Source: Tillandsia leiboldiana
Lineage: Eukaryota; Streptophyta; Magnoliopsida; Poales; Bromeliaceae
DNA: 64,000 nucleotides
NCBI GenBank assembly: GCA_029204045.2
Contig: CM055060.1
Coordinates: forward strand, 50,089,526 to 50,153,525
Direction: 5' to 3'
A program made the translations under genes and the position numbers. The notes below the pieces were generated by a model, which saw only the letters and a list, made by a program, of their open reading frames with translations, made no database searches and was not told the origin of the DNA. Shown here in pieces: positions 1-12,042 of this stretch (positions are counted from its first letter, which is position 1; every line of letters begins with the position of its first letter).

Positions 1-69
1 GAAAAATACATTATAGTCCGGATATTTACATAAACAAATGAGAGCGATTAGGAATGCAACAAGCGGTTA
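1..69. other. Left flank, no gene seen
   Basis: No coding or repeat signature is visible in this short stretch. Its last five bases (65-69, ggtta) are the left target-site duplication candidate of the element that starts at 70. The right partner at 11658-11662 is gatta, one mismatch away. Confidence 0.6.
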
Positions 70-3000
70 TGTCACGCCCCGGGTCGAAACTGCGACCCGG
101 CCCGCCAAACAGACCCGCCACCTATGCCAACCTGCATAGGCGAAGCGTCCGACCTGCAAGAAAAGTTCTATAACTAACAATATCAGAGCTATAAATAAAA
201 TCTGCTGTAACTAAAATCAATCACTGTACAACTGGAAATAACAACACTGTCTGCCCCCAAATAATATAATACAAATCCTCGAGTACAAGCTCTAAACCCA
301 CCGGGAGGTAACTCCAATATATAAACAACAGTGTACAGTCTCTCAAATACAAAATATCCTCACTACCAGTCTCTCCAAAGGGGAAAAAGAACATCTAATC
401 TACTGATGATCTCCTCAGAAGGGTACCGCTACTCTCCACGCCGGGTAGGGATCTAGCTCGCGCTCCCCTCGCCACGATCAACGACCACAGTCGGCAACAC
501 CTTCTAAGACTCTGCAAAACAAAGGAGAGGAGAGAAAAAGAGGGGAAACCCCCAAAGGTGTGAGAACCTACTACTCAAAACGGAGTTCTCAGTGGGTACC
601 ACCGCCAGACCCGCCGGTCTGCCCACCAAGTCCTCAAGAGACAAAAATTAACCCAAGTCATAAGACTGAAATGAGTACGCTGAAAACTCTCACACTACCC
701 TGCCCCTCACTAAAGGCTAAAAGGGAGAACCAAACAGTGGTATGCAACCACTAGCACATAAAGTGCCCACGACCCCATCGAGCTGACTGCCACATCTGGT
801 CCAGTCAACCTGCATCCGCCTACAACCACCTCCCAAAGACGGGCAGGAATTACGTAGGGCGTCCAAACGGACTAGCTCACTATCGGAGTAGAGGATCATG
901 CAGGCTATGGTCAAAGTTCCACTCTCTCTCTCAGAACGGTAGAATCAAGATGCTCAACCTCTCACACAGCGGTCAAAGTACTCGCAACAACTCGGGCCAC
1001 CGTCACCAGACGGCTCTCAACAATACCACACACTGATCTAAACTCAACTACCAGTCTGCACTCGGCACCCCCAGGCACGAGTGTAACCATAAATATTGAC
1101 CGAAATAAACTCAATCGAATGAACCGGTATACAACCCGGCACTTGCCTGCTCTGTCCAAATGACCGAACCCAACACGGTCTGACCCCCGACAGGTCTCAC
1201 CGGAACCCAACCGTTCTGACCGGAACCCAACACGGTCTGAAGCCTACTCCGGAGCGGCACTCGAGGGTAGCTACCCACACGAGTAAGCATCTCTGTCATC
1301 AACATCACCAGTATCTCGAAACAGCAGGACTTGGATCATCATCAATCAAAGTGGAAAACTCACCACTAAAGAAAGACCCGACCTCAGTCGGATGCAACTA
1401 AACGATAAGTGGGAAACTCCATCCACTAAGACAACTGACACCCAAATCTGGTGCACAGAGAAACATCCGGTCAACCGCCCAATATCCGCGGTTGCCGCAA
1501 AGCCCCACAACTAAACCAACCTGTCCCAGACGCGAAGTCCTGACCCCCATCCAGACCCCTGCTCGAACCCGAGCAGCACTGACCACTTGACTAGCACAAG
1601 CGAAGAAAGGAAAGCATGGTTTCTCCTAAGTCAAGTTCCCATAAATAGTGCAGCAGTAAAAGATGGCCTAACTACATGACCATACAAGCATGCAATGTCC
1701 TCAAGAAATAAAGGGGGTAAAGCATAATAATAGTTCCTTTAGGAATAAACAACATGCCGGAATCTCAAAACTAGACCTGTCCACAACTCAGGGTTCAACA
1801 ATAGAATGATCATAATAACTCCTCAGAGTACAAATCCGCACATAGCTACGAAACCCTGTCCCAAGCATAATCCATCACAAGAAAGGCTATGTGCTAACAT
1901 GGCATGTTACATAATCTCATAGGGTAACATTATCCTAGGTAAGCTTACACTATCATCACATAGATGTCCAACTCATGCATCCTCAGGCTACCTCATACAT
2001 ACTATTCTTGCAAACATTTACCAATATCAATCAAGCTTACCTACTTGCCAATAGACTATGTACCCACACAGCATGCATCAGTCATAGAGGGGTGACATCC
2101 CCACAAGTGGGCTTATACTTGCCACAACATAAACATTGCCTTAAACAATTACTGATAATAAGCTCACCCACCTGAAGCGCTTAACCCAAGGCAAACCTGA
2201 GTCGGTGAAGTGGGTAGACGCCCGCGGTCCAAAATCTGCCAACATATCACCCACGGTACAAGTCGCGCAAGCCTCGGCTTCAAACAGCTAAAAACACCCC
2301 TGGCACAACAATAACGCTCAACATTACACTTTTGTTCCAAAATTAACCAAACATACACAATCTGAAAATCAGTCCCAAAGCCGGCGCATATTTCACCTTG
2401 CTGCAAGTGCCCAGAAAATCCAACAAAAATACCACAGTAATCCTCGCGTCGATACCTTCGAAACGAGTACCTGCACGTCCAATTCCGAGCTTCCTACACT
2501 GAGAAACAATTCCGACAAGGGAACCACCCCGAATCAAACTACACCCAAAACTGTAGCAACAATTACTGTTCACAGATAATCTTCACCTTCGAGAAATATT
2601 CAGAAAATTCCACGAAAATTTGGGCATATTCCTCGTGATGTGTAGATGCAAATCGCCTCTTGAATCGCCCCAATCCGATGCCTGTGCGCGAAGATATCGC
2701 CAAAATACCGCACCGCTGTCCCAAAACTCCGCCCAGAAAAAGGGGTTACAGATGCTCCGAAAGACCCATGAAAAACTCGGAATGGGAAAAACCAGTAAAC
2801 ATGGGAAACATAGCCCTACCTGTCGTGAAGCCAACGGCGCAAGAATCACTGAAAAAGGTGCTCGGGTAAGCCGGGGAGTCCTCGCACCAAACGCGACGAA
2901 GAAGACCACAAACGAACGAGCGTCGCGCCGCGCCGTAAAAATAGAAACCTCGATAAGCGTGCCACCAAAACTCCCAAACTTTGCAGAAAAGATGCATCCA

Positions 3001-3087
3001 AACTCGGGGATCATCTTTGTTGAAGACACCCAGGCGAGATGAGGCTCGGAAATGGCGGAAAAAGGGAAGAAAGGGAGCTCGATCGCC

Positions 3088-3094
3088 TTTTATA
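3088..3094 (-). promoter_or_regulatory. LTR TATA box (TATAAAA)
   Basis: The minus strand reads TATAAAAGGC at the downstream edge of the GC-rich, CACGTG-bearing U3 block. The same motif is in the partner LTR at 10623-10629. Its position fits the Pol II promoter of the retrotransposon. Transcription start itself is not visible. Confidence 0.6.
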
Positions 3095-3169
3095 GGCAGC
3101 AGAAAAACAATTGGGAAAATACCGAATAGTCCCCGTTTCCGGGCGCTGGGAGTTTTCGGGCGCGCACTG

Positions 3170-3780
3170 TAGCAGCCCGAAACCCCCCGCGCCCGAACAC
3201 TGTAGCCGCCCGAATCCCATCCAGGCCTCCACGTCGCCCGCCAAACAGGCGACAGCCGCTCCAGCCGTACCCGTCGCACCGCGTGGCCACCCCGGACGAC
3301 GACACGTGTCCTCCCCAAGCGCGGGAATCCGCCCGACCGCGCCCACGTGCGCCTGACGCCGCCGCCTGCCACCACTGCCGCGCACAGTAGCCCCACCAAT
3401 CGGGGAACGCCACGTGTCAGGCCACTTTCTAGTGAACCCGGTGCACGAAATCCTGTGGACCGAACCAATGCGAACCTGCCACGTGTCCAAGCCCGGTGCA
3501 CCGTAAACCATGAGCTATCCCGAAACTGCGTAGACCAACCGCCGCGAACCCACCTCTAGGATGATGCCACGTGTCCACCCCGGTCCACCGTGCGCCCGCA
3601 CTCCCCCGTGGACCGCGCCCCGCGGACCGGCCCACTCCTGAGCCGCCACGCGTCCCGCCCCCCAGTGCACGCCTGCCGTGTGGACCGGGCGGCCCGCGCC
3701 TCCGTCCGCCGCGCCGCCTGCGGCTGCTCCGCCGCTGCCGCCGCCGCCGGGAACACTGTTCCGGCATGAACAGTACCCGA
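3170..3780 (-). promoter_or_regulatory. GC-rich U3 block with repeated G-box/ABRE-like motifs
   Basis: CACGTG or ACGT-core sites recur here (for example gccacgtgtc near 3411, ccacgtgtcc near 3479 and again near 3568, acacgtgtcc near 3303, cccacgtgcg near 3342), mixed with a repeated GGTCCAC/GTGGACC word. G-boxes are bound by plant bZIP and bHLH factors (established knowledge). That this LTR responds to such factors is inference. Confidence 0.55.
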
Positions 3781-4123
3781 AGCTCAAAAATGACAAGTGG
3801 GTAGTCCGTTTTAACCGTTTTCCCGCGCGCTGAATCCAAATCCGAAGTCCGATTTGCCAAATTCCCACTCCAAAATTTGCCGAAGGCATCCGGAAAGGTA
3901 ATCCTTGGTCCAAACTTCGCACTGAGTCCAATTTAAATATCCTTGGCGCGCGAAACCACTTCTAACGATCCGACGGAGCCCAATGATCACCCACGTGATC
4001 CATTAAACACACTGAGCCCAACACTAATGTCCAATTGGGGCACAATACCACCAACACGCCACATAGGCCTCCGGGAGCTGTAGATGATCCAGTAATCTCG
4101 ACGTGGGGATCCAGGTCCTCACA

Positions 4124-4158
4124 TCCTCCTCCACTAAGAAAAGTTTCGTCCTCGAAAC
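4124..4158 (-). other. Polypurine tract plus conserved hairpin motif
   Basis: On the minus strand the sequence just before the 3' LTR reads agtggaggagga, a purine tract suited to plus-strand priming. Immediately upstream is the stem motif GTTTCG....CGAAAC (4143-4158). The same motif sits next to the PPT in three other elements of this window (30316-30331, 51998-52013, 62699-62714). Confidence 0.75.
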
Positions 4159-4159
4159 T

Positions 4160-6150
4160 AGATCAGATCCCCCAGGAGTCACAAATACCACGGGTAGGTA
4201 TCCATCAATCACGCCTCCAGCTCCCCACACACCACACACTCCCCGTGATCACTCCCCAAACAACAATACCCAGTACGGCATGGCCCGATTGCGCGATCCC
4301 CTCATCTCTCGAGCCAGAATCCGCAACGGGCGTTCCTCGTACTCCGACAATCACAGATCTCAATAGACAAGTCAATCACGGCGAGGGATCCAAAAGTAAA
4401 ACACACTCCAGAGCTGAGACGTGCAACAACACAGAGGCCCCATCAAGAGCCGGGGGAAACAGAATAATCAACAGCGCAACACGCCCCAGACCACCTCCTG
4501 GTGTCTACTCAACCAGGATCACCCGAAGTATACCCACAAATTCATCCTATGAGGAAAAAGATCCAATAAGCTGGGGTCTTCACTCGGTTACTTCCGATCC
4601 AAAATCACCCGAGTGGCCTACTCGACCACGAGCTACCCTCAAAAGGGATCCTCAAGAGACACAATCTCAAGCCACGGTTGGACACTCAACAAGCCAACAT
4701 AACTCCAACAGACCCCCGGGTCGAAAAGATGCCCTGACGGGGACCAAACCGTCAGTGAACGGGAGGGAAAACTGGCTCGAAAGGCGATCAAAAAGCGGAG
4801 GCTCAAACTCGCGGTCAAAATCCCAAATCAGCAACAACAATCCGCGAAAATCCCACTCAAGATGCTGAGTAATCAAAACTGATAGCCAAGCAGGCATGGC
4901 CTACGCCCAGGTATAACAATCCAAGCTGGGAATAAAGGGCGTACTGAAGGCTCAACCGTGGAATCTAAGCTGCCTGCAAAACAGCGGTTCATCCTGCCAC
5001 AACACTCATAGGGTTGGACTAATAAAGTGTGGACCGAAAATCCACCCACGGTAACTCCACCGCCACAATGGGAGGCATCACTAAATCCCACAATTCCATC
5101 TCCCAACACAGGAAACACTAGCATTGGCGCTAATATCAGACACATTATCCATTGGCCATGCTCTCTCGGCACCGCCAAGTCTAGAAGCTTCTCACCTCAA
5201 GAATGAAAGTCGGTCTCAGTCAACTCGAATAACATCCATTAGGTCGGGTTCCACCGCCGCCCCTACGGCTCGAACAAAGCGACCCAAGAAGGTATGCTTC
5301 TGCAGCTACAGCTTGTACCTCGATAACTTGGCATACAACTTCATCCACACGGCATGGTAGCACATTCACAAAGTGTTCCTCGTGCTCCAAATCACTCTGG
5401 GAGTAAATCAAAATATCACCGGGAAAATACCACTCCCAGTCCGTCCAAGTACAACCGGGACCTACTATTCCTCAGATCTTGAAATCCACGGGGCAATCGT
5501 CATTCCATTGGCCTCACTAACAACTCATAATGCCCTCACCGCGTCCAAAACGCCACCTAGGCGAAGTCCTCAGCTGTCTAACACCAAGTGGGTGCTCGCA
5601 TCATCCACCAACTGCCGGAGTATAGTTCCATCGAAAGGTCATAGATACCACCCGGACCTGTCTACACTCGAACCATAAAAGGATCCTCACAGTCGTGTAT
5701 CAACGATGTGGCATCCCCACCGTATACCAACGGCGTGGCACTAGGTCAAACAGACCCCCCGATCCATCGGCCCCTGCAGCAGTGCCATCGGGTCTCTCTC
5801 AGCCCTACCGGCGATATCCAATGAGGTGCTGTCCAGGGTGGTGCGGTCCCTCGAACCACATCAAACACAATCTCTATCTCCCTAACCGGCGGCATTACCA
5901 ACAACTAAGGTGAATCCACACACGGGATCTCGCGGGCAACAGAGATATCCCTGAGTCCCGGTGCCGCCGTAAGCACCTCTCATCCGGTCGCTAAAACCAG
6001 AGTGCTCTAACAACCTCCACGAGCAAGCCTCCAATTGCCTGTCTTGCCGAAGATCAAGTCCTCTTTGCCGCAGTCGAACATCCTGTGGCATAGTGCCCAA
6101 CAATCTCAAGCATAAGGTCAAAACACCTAATTGCTATAATTTCCAATAAT
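4160..6150 (-). pseudogene. Decayed Ty3/gypsy pol remnant (reverse transcriptase and downstream)
   Basis: No frame is open for long on the minus strand, but RT pieces can be read. Around 5220-5411 is the stretch following the catalytic motif (LIYSQSDLEHEEHF), typical of Ty3/gypsy RT. Around 5750-5880 is the N-terminal part (DVVRGTAP). Stops and frameshifts separate them, and the spacing between them is shorter than in an intact RT. Sequence closer to the PPT (4160-5200) may hold RNase H/integrase debris, but I cannot assign domains there. The plus-strand open frame at 4035-4868 is antisense to this remnant and is not a gene. Confidence 0.65.
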
Positions 6151-6179
6151 TCTGCCGGCATCTCGCGGTCTCGGCCGCA

Positions 6180-7240
6180 CTGGACATGATCCAAAAGCCT
6201 CCTCCACGTGCACAACAACAACAGGAACCTGTACCTCTAGTGCACGTGGTAACAAATCTGCCTCTAACCCAGGTAAGAGTGGAACATGCTCTAACTCCGA
6301 CTACCGTGGTGAAATCCCACCTGCGACACTCAATCCACTACCGTGGCGCCCTCCAACCGGGCGGCACAGATTCATCCGCTCAAAGCAAGTGGTTGTCGCT
6401 CAATCTGCCTGAAAATCAGGGCTATCACTAGGAAGCACGACCTCTGTCTCTGACCACAATGAGGCGACGAATAAGATCCTCCGCAGATAACAAATCCACG
6501 CTATCGCTGCGCCACTCAGATAAAATACTGATGTCGCCTTCGGGGTCCGCTCGACCTCTGACATCTCGGGAATTCGTCATCCAAGAAAAGAAAATTAGTC
6601 ATGCCCCTGCCGGCCGATCTGTCCTCCAACATCCGGCGCCAAGCGCCAAAGTCCAGAACTCACCTCTGGCGGCAGATCCCTATCCAAAGGAACTGCAATG
6701 CCGCGCTCCATACACTGTGCCTGCTCCAACGAGGCGTCTAAATCCACAATGGAGGGACTGAATAGCAGAAAGGTGTCCTGGCGCAATCCACTCCCAATCT
6801 CATATATCCTATGCGCCTCGTCCCTCGAATCTGGAGCGCGCGGTTCAACAACTGCATACACTCTCAAGCACTGGGAGGCTCTCAATTAATCACTCCATCA
6901 CCACCAGCCACGACTCTGCCTCCAAAGGCTCCAAACTCAATCTTACGAGTCGGGGTGGTTTGTCTGCCAAATATGGCTCAATTGGTCGATCATGTCCCAC
7001 AGCTCACCAGCTGTCAACCATCCACCCTGCCTCGGTGCCTCGACACTAAACCTTGGCACAGAGGGGGCTACTCAGTGCTCCGACAACTGTGTCACCAAGA
7101 CCAGCTGCTCCCACAGCCGCTGATAAGCCTCTGACAATCCTGTCATCTGGGTCCGGGGTTCTCTGACCTCAATCCAGGTATCCGGCCCAAAACCAACTGC
7201 TCAAGCTCAACTGCCATGACAGGATGCACACGGGTCAAAA
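6180..7240 (-). pseudogene. Decayed Ty3/gypsy gag remnant
   Basis: The minus-strand stretch at 6595-6885 contains DEAHRIYEIGSGLRQD, which aligns by eye with DESHRIYMFERGLRRD in the intact Gag at 31065-32588. The rest of the region is broken by stops and frameshifts. It lies in the expected order, leader then gag then pol, reading right to left. Confidence 0.65.
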
Positions 7241-7285
7241 CCCAACGTCGGGGAGACACCGCTCGCCACGACGAAACAACAAAAC

Positions 7286-7550
7286 AGCACACAACAACAC
7301 TCGACCCAATCCAGCGAGAGTCTAAAGCATGTCACCCGTTCCACAGCATTATGTTGTCTGCAGCCAACATAATCACTTAGGAGAATAAACATGCCAATCA
7401 CTCCTCCCGTCCCTCGGGAGAGGTATAAAACTCAATCAGGACTCTCGCAAAAATCACGACTCTCACAAAGTCAACCAAGGGTCAAACCAAAAGCCTAGGG
7501 TTTCTAAGTCCACCATGACCTACAACCTAGGCTCTGATACCACTCTAATC
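7286..7550 (-). other. 5' leader with primer binding site
   Basis: The PBS is at 7531-7542 (minus strand TGGTATCAGAGC, complementary to initiator-Met tRNA), eight bases from the 5' LTR. The roughly 260-bp leader is closely similar to 32632-32888 of the gag-only element, although the cores of the two elements differ strongly. Confidence 0.85.
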
Positions 7551-10500
7551 TGTCACGCCCCGGGGTCGAAACTGCGACCCGGGCCCGCCAAACAGACCCG
7601 CCACCTATGCCAACCTGCATAGGCGAAGCGTCCTACCTGCAAGAAAAGTTCTATAACTAAACAGATATCAGAGCTATAAATAAAAATCTGCTGTAACTAA
7701 AATCAATCACTGTACAACTGGAAATAAACAACACTGTCTGCCTCCCAAAATAATAATAATACAAATCCTCGAGTACAAGCTCTAAACCCAACCGGGAGGT
7801 AACTCCAATATATAAACAACAGTGTACAGTCTCTCAATACAAAATATCCTCACTACAAGTGTCTCTCAAAAGGGGAAAAAGAAACAGCTAATCTACTGAT
7901 GATCTCCTCAGAAGGGTACCGCTACTCTCCAACGCCGGGTAGGGATCTAGCTCGCGACTCCCTCGCCACGATCAACGACCACAGAGTCGGCAACACCTGC
8001 TAAGACTCTGCAAAACAAAGGAGAGGAGAGAAAAAGAGGGGGAAACCCCCAAAGGGTGTGAGAACTACTCCAAAACGGGAGTTCTCAGTGGGTACCACCG
8101 CCAGACCCGACGGTCTGCCCACCAAGTCCTCAAGAGACAAAAATTAACCCAAGTCATAAGACTGAAATGAGTAAGCTGAAAACTCTCACAGCTACCCTGC
8201 CCCTCACTAAAGGCTAAAAGGGGAGAACCAAACAGTGGTATGCAACCACTAGCACATAAAGTGCACCAACGACCCAATCGAGCTGACTGCCACATCTGGT
8301 CCAGTCAACCTGCATCCGCCTACAACCACCTCCCAAAGACGGGCAGGAATTACGTAGGGCGTCCAAACGGACTAGCTCACTATCGAGTAGAGGATCATGC
8401 AGGCTATGGTCAAAGTCCACGCTCTCTCTCTCAGAACGGTAGAATCAAGATGCTCAACCTCTCACACAGCGGTCAAAGTACTCGCAACAACTCGGGACCA
8501 CCGTCAACCAGACGGCTCTCAACAATACCAACATTGATCTAAACTCAACTACCAGTCTGCACTCGGCCCCCAGGCACGAGTGTAACCATAAAAGTATTTG
8601 ACCGAAATAAACTCAATCGAATGAACCGGTATAAAACCCGGCACTGCCTGCTCTGTCCAAATGACCGGAACCCAACACGGTCTGACCGGCACCCGACACG
8701 GTCTCACCGGAACCCAACACGGTCTGACCGGAACCCAACACGGTCTGAAGCCTACTCCGGAGCGGCACTCGAGGGGAGCTACCCACACGAGTAAAGCATC
8801 TCTGTCATCAACATCAACAGTATCTCGAAACAGCAGGACTTGATCATCAATCAGATCAAAGTGGAAAACTCAACCACTAAAGAAAGACCCGACCTCAGTC
8901 GGATGCAACTAAACGATAAGTGGGAAACTCCATCCACTAAGTAAAACTGACACCCAAATCTGGTGCACAGAGAAACATCCGGTCAACCGCCCAATATCCG
9001 CGGTTGCCGCAAAGCCCCACAACTAAACCAACCTGTCCCAGACGCGAAGTCCTGACTACCCCATCCAGACCCCTGCTCGAACCCGAGCAGCACTGACCAC
9101 TTGACTAGCAAAAGCGAAGAAAGGAAAAGCATGGTTTCTCCTAAGTCAAGTTCCCATAAATAGTGCAGCAGTAAAAGATGGCCTAACTACATGACCATAC
9201 AAGCATGCAAATGTCCTCAAGGAAATAAAGGGGGTAAAGCATAATAATAGTTCCTTTAGGAATAAACAACATGCCGGAATCTCAAAACTAGACCTGTCCA
9301 CAACTCAGGGTTCAACAATAGAATGATCATAATAACTCCTCAGAGTACAAATCCGCACATAGCTACGAAACCCTGTCCCAAGCATAATCCATCACAAGAA
9401 AGGCTATGTGCTAACATGGCATGTTACATAATCTCATAGGGTAACATTATCCTAGGTAAGCTTACACTAATCATCACATAGATGTCCAACTCATGCAAGT
9501 CCTCAGTATACCTCATACATACTATTCTTGCAAACATTTATACCAATATCAATAACAAGCTTACCTACTTGCCAATATAGACTATGTACCCTACACATGC
9601 ATGCATCAGTCATAGAGGGGTGACATCCCCACAAGTGGGCTTATACTTGCCACAACATAAACATTGCCTTAAACAATTACTGATAATAAGCTCACCCACC
9701 TGAAGCGCTTAACCCAAGGCAAACCTGAAGTCGGTGAAGTGGGTAGACGCCCGCGGTCCAAAATCTGCCAACATATCACCCACGGTACAAGTCGCGCAAG
9801 CCTCGGCTTCAAACAGCTAAAAACACCCCTGGGCACAACAATAACGCTCAACATTACACTTTTGTTCCAAAATTAACCAAACATACACAATCTGAAAATC
9901 AGTCCCAAAGCCGCGCATATTTCACCTGCTGCAAGTGCCCAGAAAAATCCAACAAAAATACCACAGTAATCCTCGCGTCGATACCTTCGAAACGAGTACC
10001 TGCACGTCCAATTCCGAGCTTCCTACACTGAGAAACAATTCCGACAAGGGAACCACCCCGAATCAAACTACACCCAAAAACTGTAGCAACAATTACTGTT
10101 CACAGATAATCTTCACCTTCGAGAAATATTCGGAAAATTCCAAGAAAATTTGGGCATATTCCTCGTGATGTGTAGATGCAAATCGCCTCTTGAATCGCCC
10201 CAATCCGATGCCTGTGCGCGAAGATATCGCCAAAATACCGCACCGCTGTCCCAAAACTCCGCCCAGAAAAAGGGGTTACAAGATGCTCCGAAAGACCCAT
10301 GAAAAACTCGGAATGGGAAAAACCAGTAAACATGGGAAACATAGCCCTACCTGTCGTGAAGCCAACGGCGCAAGAATCACTGAAAAAGGTGCTCGGGGTA
10401 AGCCGGGGGAGTCCTCGCACCAAAACGCGACGAAGAAGACCACAAACGAACGAGCGTCGCGCCGCGCCGTAAAAATAGAAACCTCGATAAGCGTGCCACC

Positions 10501-11657
10501 AAAAATCCCAAAACTTTGCAGAAAGATGCATCCAAACTCGGGGATCATCTTTGTTGAAGACACCCAGGCGAGATGAGGCTCGGAAATGGCGGAAAAAGGG
10601 AAGAAAGGGAGCTCGGATCGCCTTTTATAGGCAGCAGAAACAATTGGGAAAATACCGAATAAGTCCCCGTTTCCGGGCGCTGGGAGTTTTCGGGCGCGCA
10701 CTGTAGCAGCCCGAAACCCCCCGCGCCCGAACACTGTAGCCGCCCGAATCCCATCCAGGCCTCCACGTCGCCCGCCAAACAGGCGACAGCCGCTCCAGCC
10801 GTACCCGTCGCACCGCGTGGCCACCCGCGGACGACGACACGTGTCCTCCCCAAGCGCGGGAATCCGCCCGACCGCGCCCACGTGCGCCTGACGCCGCCGC
10901 CTGCCACCCTGCCGCGCACAGTAGCCCCACCAATCGGGGAACGCCACGTGTCAGGCCACTTTCTAGTGAACCCGGTGCACGAAATCCTGTGGACCGAACC
11001 AATGCGAACCTGCCACGTGTCCAAGCCCGGTGCACCGTAAACCATGAGCTATCCCGAAACTGCGTAGACCAACCGCCGCGAACCCACCTCTAGGATGATG
11101 CCACGTGTCCACCCCGGTCCACCGTGCGCCCCGCACTCCCCCGTGGACCGCGCCCCGCGGACCGGCCCACTCCTGAGCCGCCACGCGTCCCGCCCCCCGG
11201 TGCACGCCTGCCGTGTGGACCGGGCGGCCCGCGCCTCCGTCCGCCGCGCCGCCTGCGGCTGCTCCGCCGCTGCCGCCGCCGCCGGGAACACTGTTCCGGC
11301 ATGAACAGTACCCGAAGCTCAAAAATGACAAGTGGGTAGTCCGTTTTAACCGTTTTCGCGCGCTGAATCCAAATCCGAAGTCCGATTTGCCAAATTCCAA
11401 CTCCAAAATTTGCCGAAGGCATCCGGAAAGGTAATCCTTGGTCCAAACTTCGCACTGAGTCCAATTTAAATATCCTTGGCGCGCGAAACCACTTCTAACG
11501 ATCCGACGGAGCCCAATGATCACCCACGTGATCCATTAAACACACTGAGCCCAACACTAATGTCCAATTGGGGCACAAATACCACCAACACGCCACATAG
11601 GCCTCCGGGAGCTGTAGATGATCCAGTAATCTCGACGTGGGGATCCAGGTCCTCACA
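7551..11657 (-). repeat. 5' LTR of the gypsy element at 70-11657
   Basis: This 4107-bp direct repeat of 70-4123 runs from tgtcacgccc at 7551 to tcctcaca at 11657. The TATA box (minus strand) is at 10623-10629 and the GC-rich CACGTG block at about 10680-11340. A short array of the word accggaacccaacacggtct (about 20 bp, roughly four copies) lies at about 8663-8750. The other LTR has fewer and more disturbed copies (1163-1240). Confidence 0.92.
10623..10629 (-). promoter_or_regulatory. LTR TATA box (TATAAAA)
   Basis: Minus-strand TATAAAAGGC, the counterpart of 3088-3094. This LTR is the 5' one, so this would be the promoter that drives the element transcript. Confidence 0.6.
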
Positions 11658-11662
11658 GATTA

Positions 11663-11865
11663 GGGGCTTGTTTGCAAAAAAAAATTAATCAAAATTCCCG
11701 CCTGAAAAATAAATTAAAATTTGAATCCGATCAAAAATTCAAGATCTGAATCTTAAACAATCATTTCGTACATTTGGCCATATTTTAAAATATATTATAT
11801 TAAAATTTAAATTTTTAAAATACAGATTCAAATATTTTGAGAGGAATGTAGCATGCTATCCGTTT
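11663..11865. other. AT-rich flank, no gene seen
   Basis: Sequence composition changes abruptly from the LTR to AT-rich DNA. I see no reading frame or known repeat signature here. Confidence 0.5.
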
Positions 11866-12042
11866 TGTTTATTTTTGAAATAAATTTAGTTAGAAATGTG
11901 AAGCAACTAGGTTTCGAACTCAAATCATGAGTATCAACTATCCCTAGTGCAAGCAGTAAAGGGCTTGGTGGTTGATACCCGTGATTCGCGTTTGAAGTCT
12001 ATAGTTGCTTCACATTTTTAGCTAAGTTTATTCAAAAATAAA
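11866..12042. mobile_element. Small TIR element (MITE-like)
   Basis: About 70 bp at the left (tatttttgaaataaattta... up to gtatcaac near 11940) is the imperfect reverse complement of the right end (gttgatacc near 11970 to ttcaaaaata near 12040). The remaining central segment is only about 30 bp. There is no coding capacity. Flanking pieces (ctatccgttttg on the left, aaaacggatggg near 12092) suggest the inverted repeat may extend further with an insertion on one side. No superfamily can be assigned because a clear target duplication is not seen. Confidence 0.65.

Larger units (their letters stand above)
70..4123 (-). repeat. 3' LTR of the gypsy element at 70-11657
   Basis: This 4054-bp direct repeat pairs with 7551-11657. 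In element orientation it starts TGTGAGGACC (at 4123) and ends GGGGCGTGACA (at 70). The GC-rich U3 part (about 3130-3780) is dense in CACGTG motifs and lies upstream, on the minus strand, of a TATA box at 3088-3094. Relative to the partner LTR it shows many one-base differences, a large share of them length changes in short homopolymers. All long open frames here (for example within 2746-3501 and 3429-3931) are composition-driven and match no protein I recognise. Confidence 0.92.
70..11657 (-). mobile_element. Complete but decayed Ty3/gypsy LTR retrotransposon with giant LTRs
   Basis: Two direct repeats of about 4.05-4.1 kb (70-4123 and 7551-11657) flank a 3.4-kb core. The right LTR is preceded by the reverse complement of a primer binding site (gctctgatacca, 7531-7542), complementary to initiator-Met tRNA. 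The left LTR is followed by a purine tract read on the minus strand. The element therefore reads right to left, with the 5' LTR at 7551-11657. Both LTRs read TGTCAC...CACA on the plus strand. Flanks ggtta/gatta fit a 5-bp target duplication with one mismatch. The core holds broken gag and reverse-transcriptase pieces, so the copy cannot make its own proteins. A core of 3.4 kb is far shorter than a full gypsy gag-pol (usually 4.5-6 kb), which implies internal deletions. Confidence 0.9.

Noticed and set aside
2746..3931. Frames up to 251 codons (also 10276-11523)
   Set aside because: Compositional frames in the LTR U3. The two LTR copies differ by frameshifts, so the frames are not preserved.
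4035..4868. 277-codon plus-strand frame
   Set aside because: It spans the LTR/PPT boundary, antisense to decayed pol, and has no recognisable domain.
7531..7542. Possible tRNA gene (initiator-Met-like sequence)
   Set aside because: Only the 12-base primer binding site is present; there is no cloverleaf around it.
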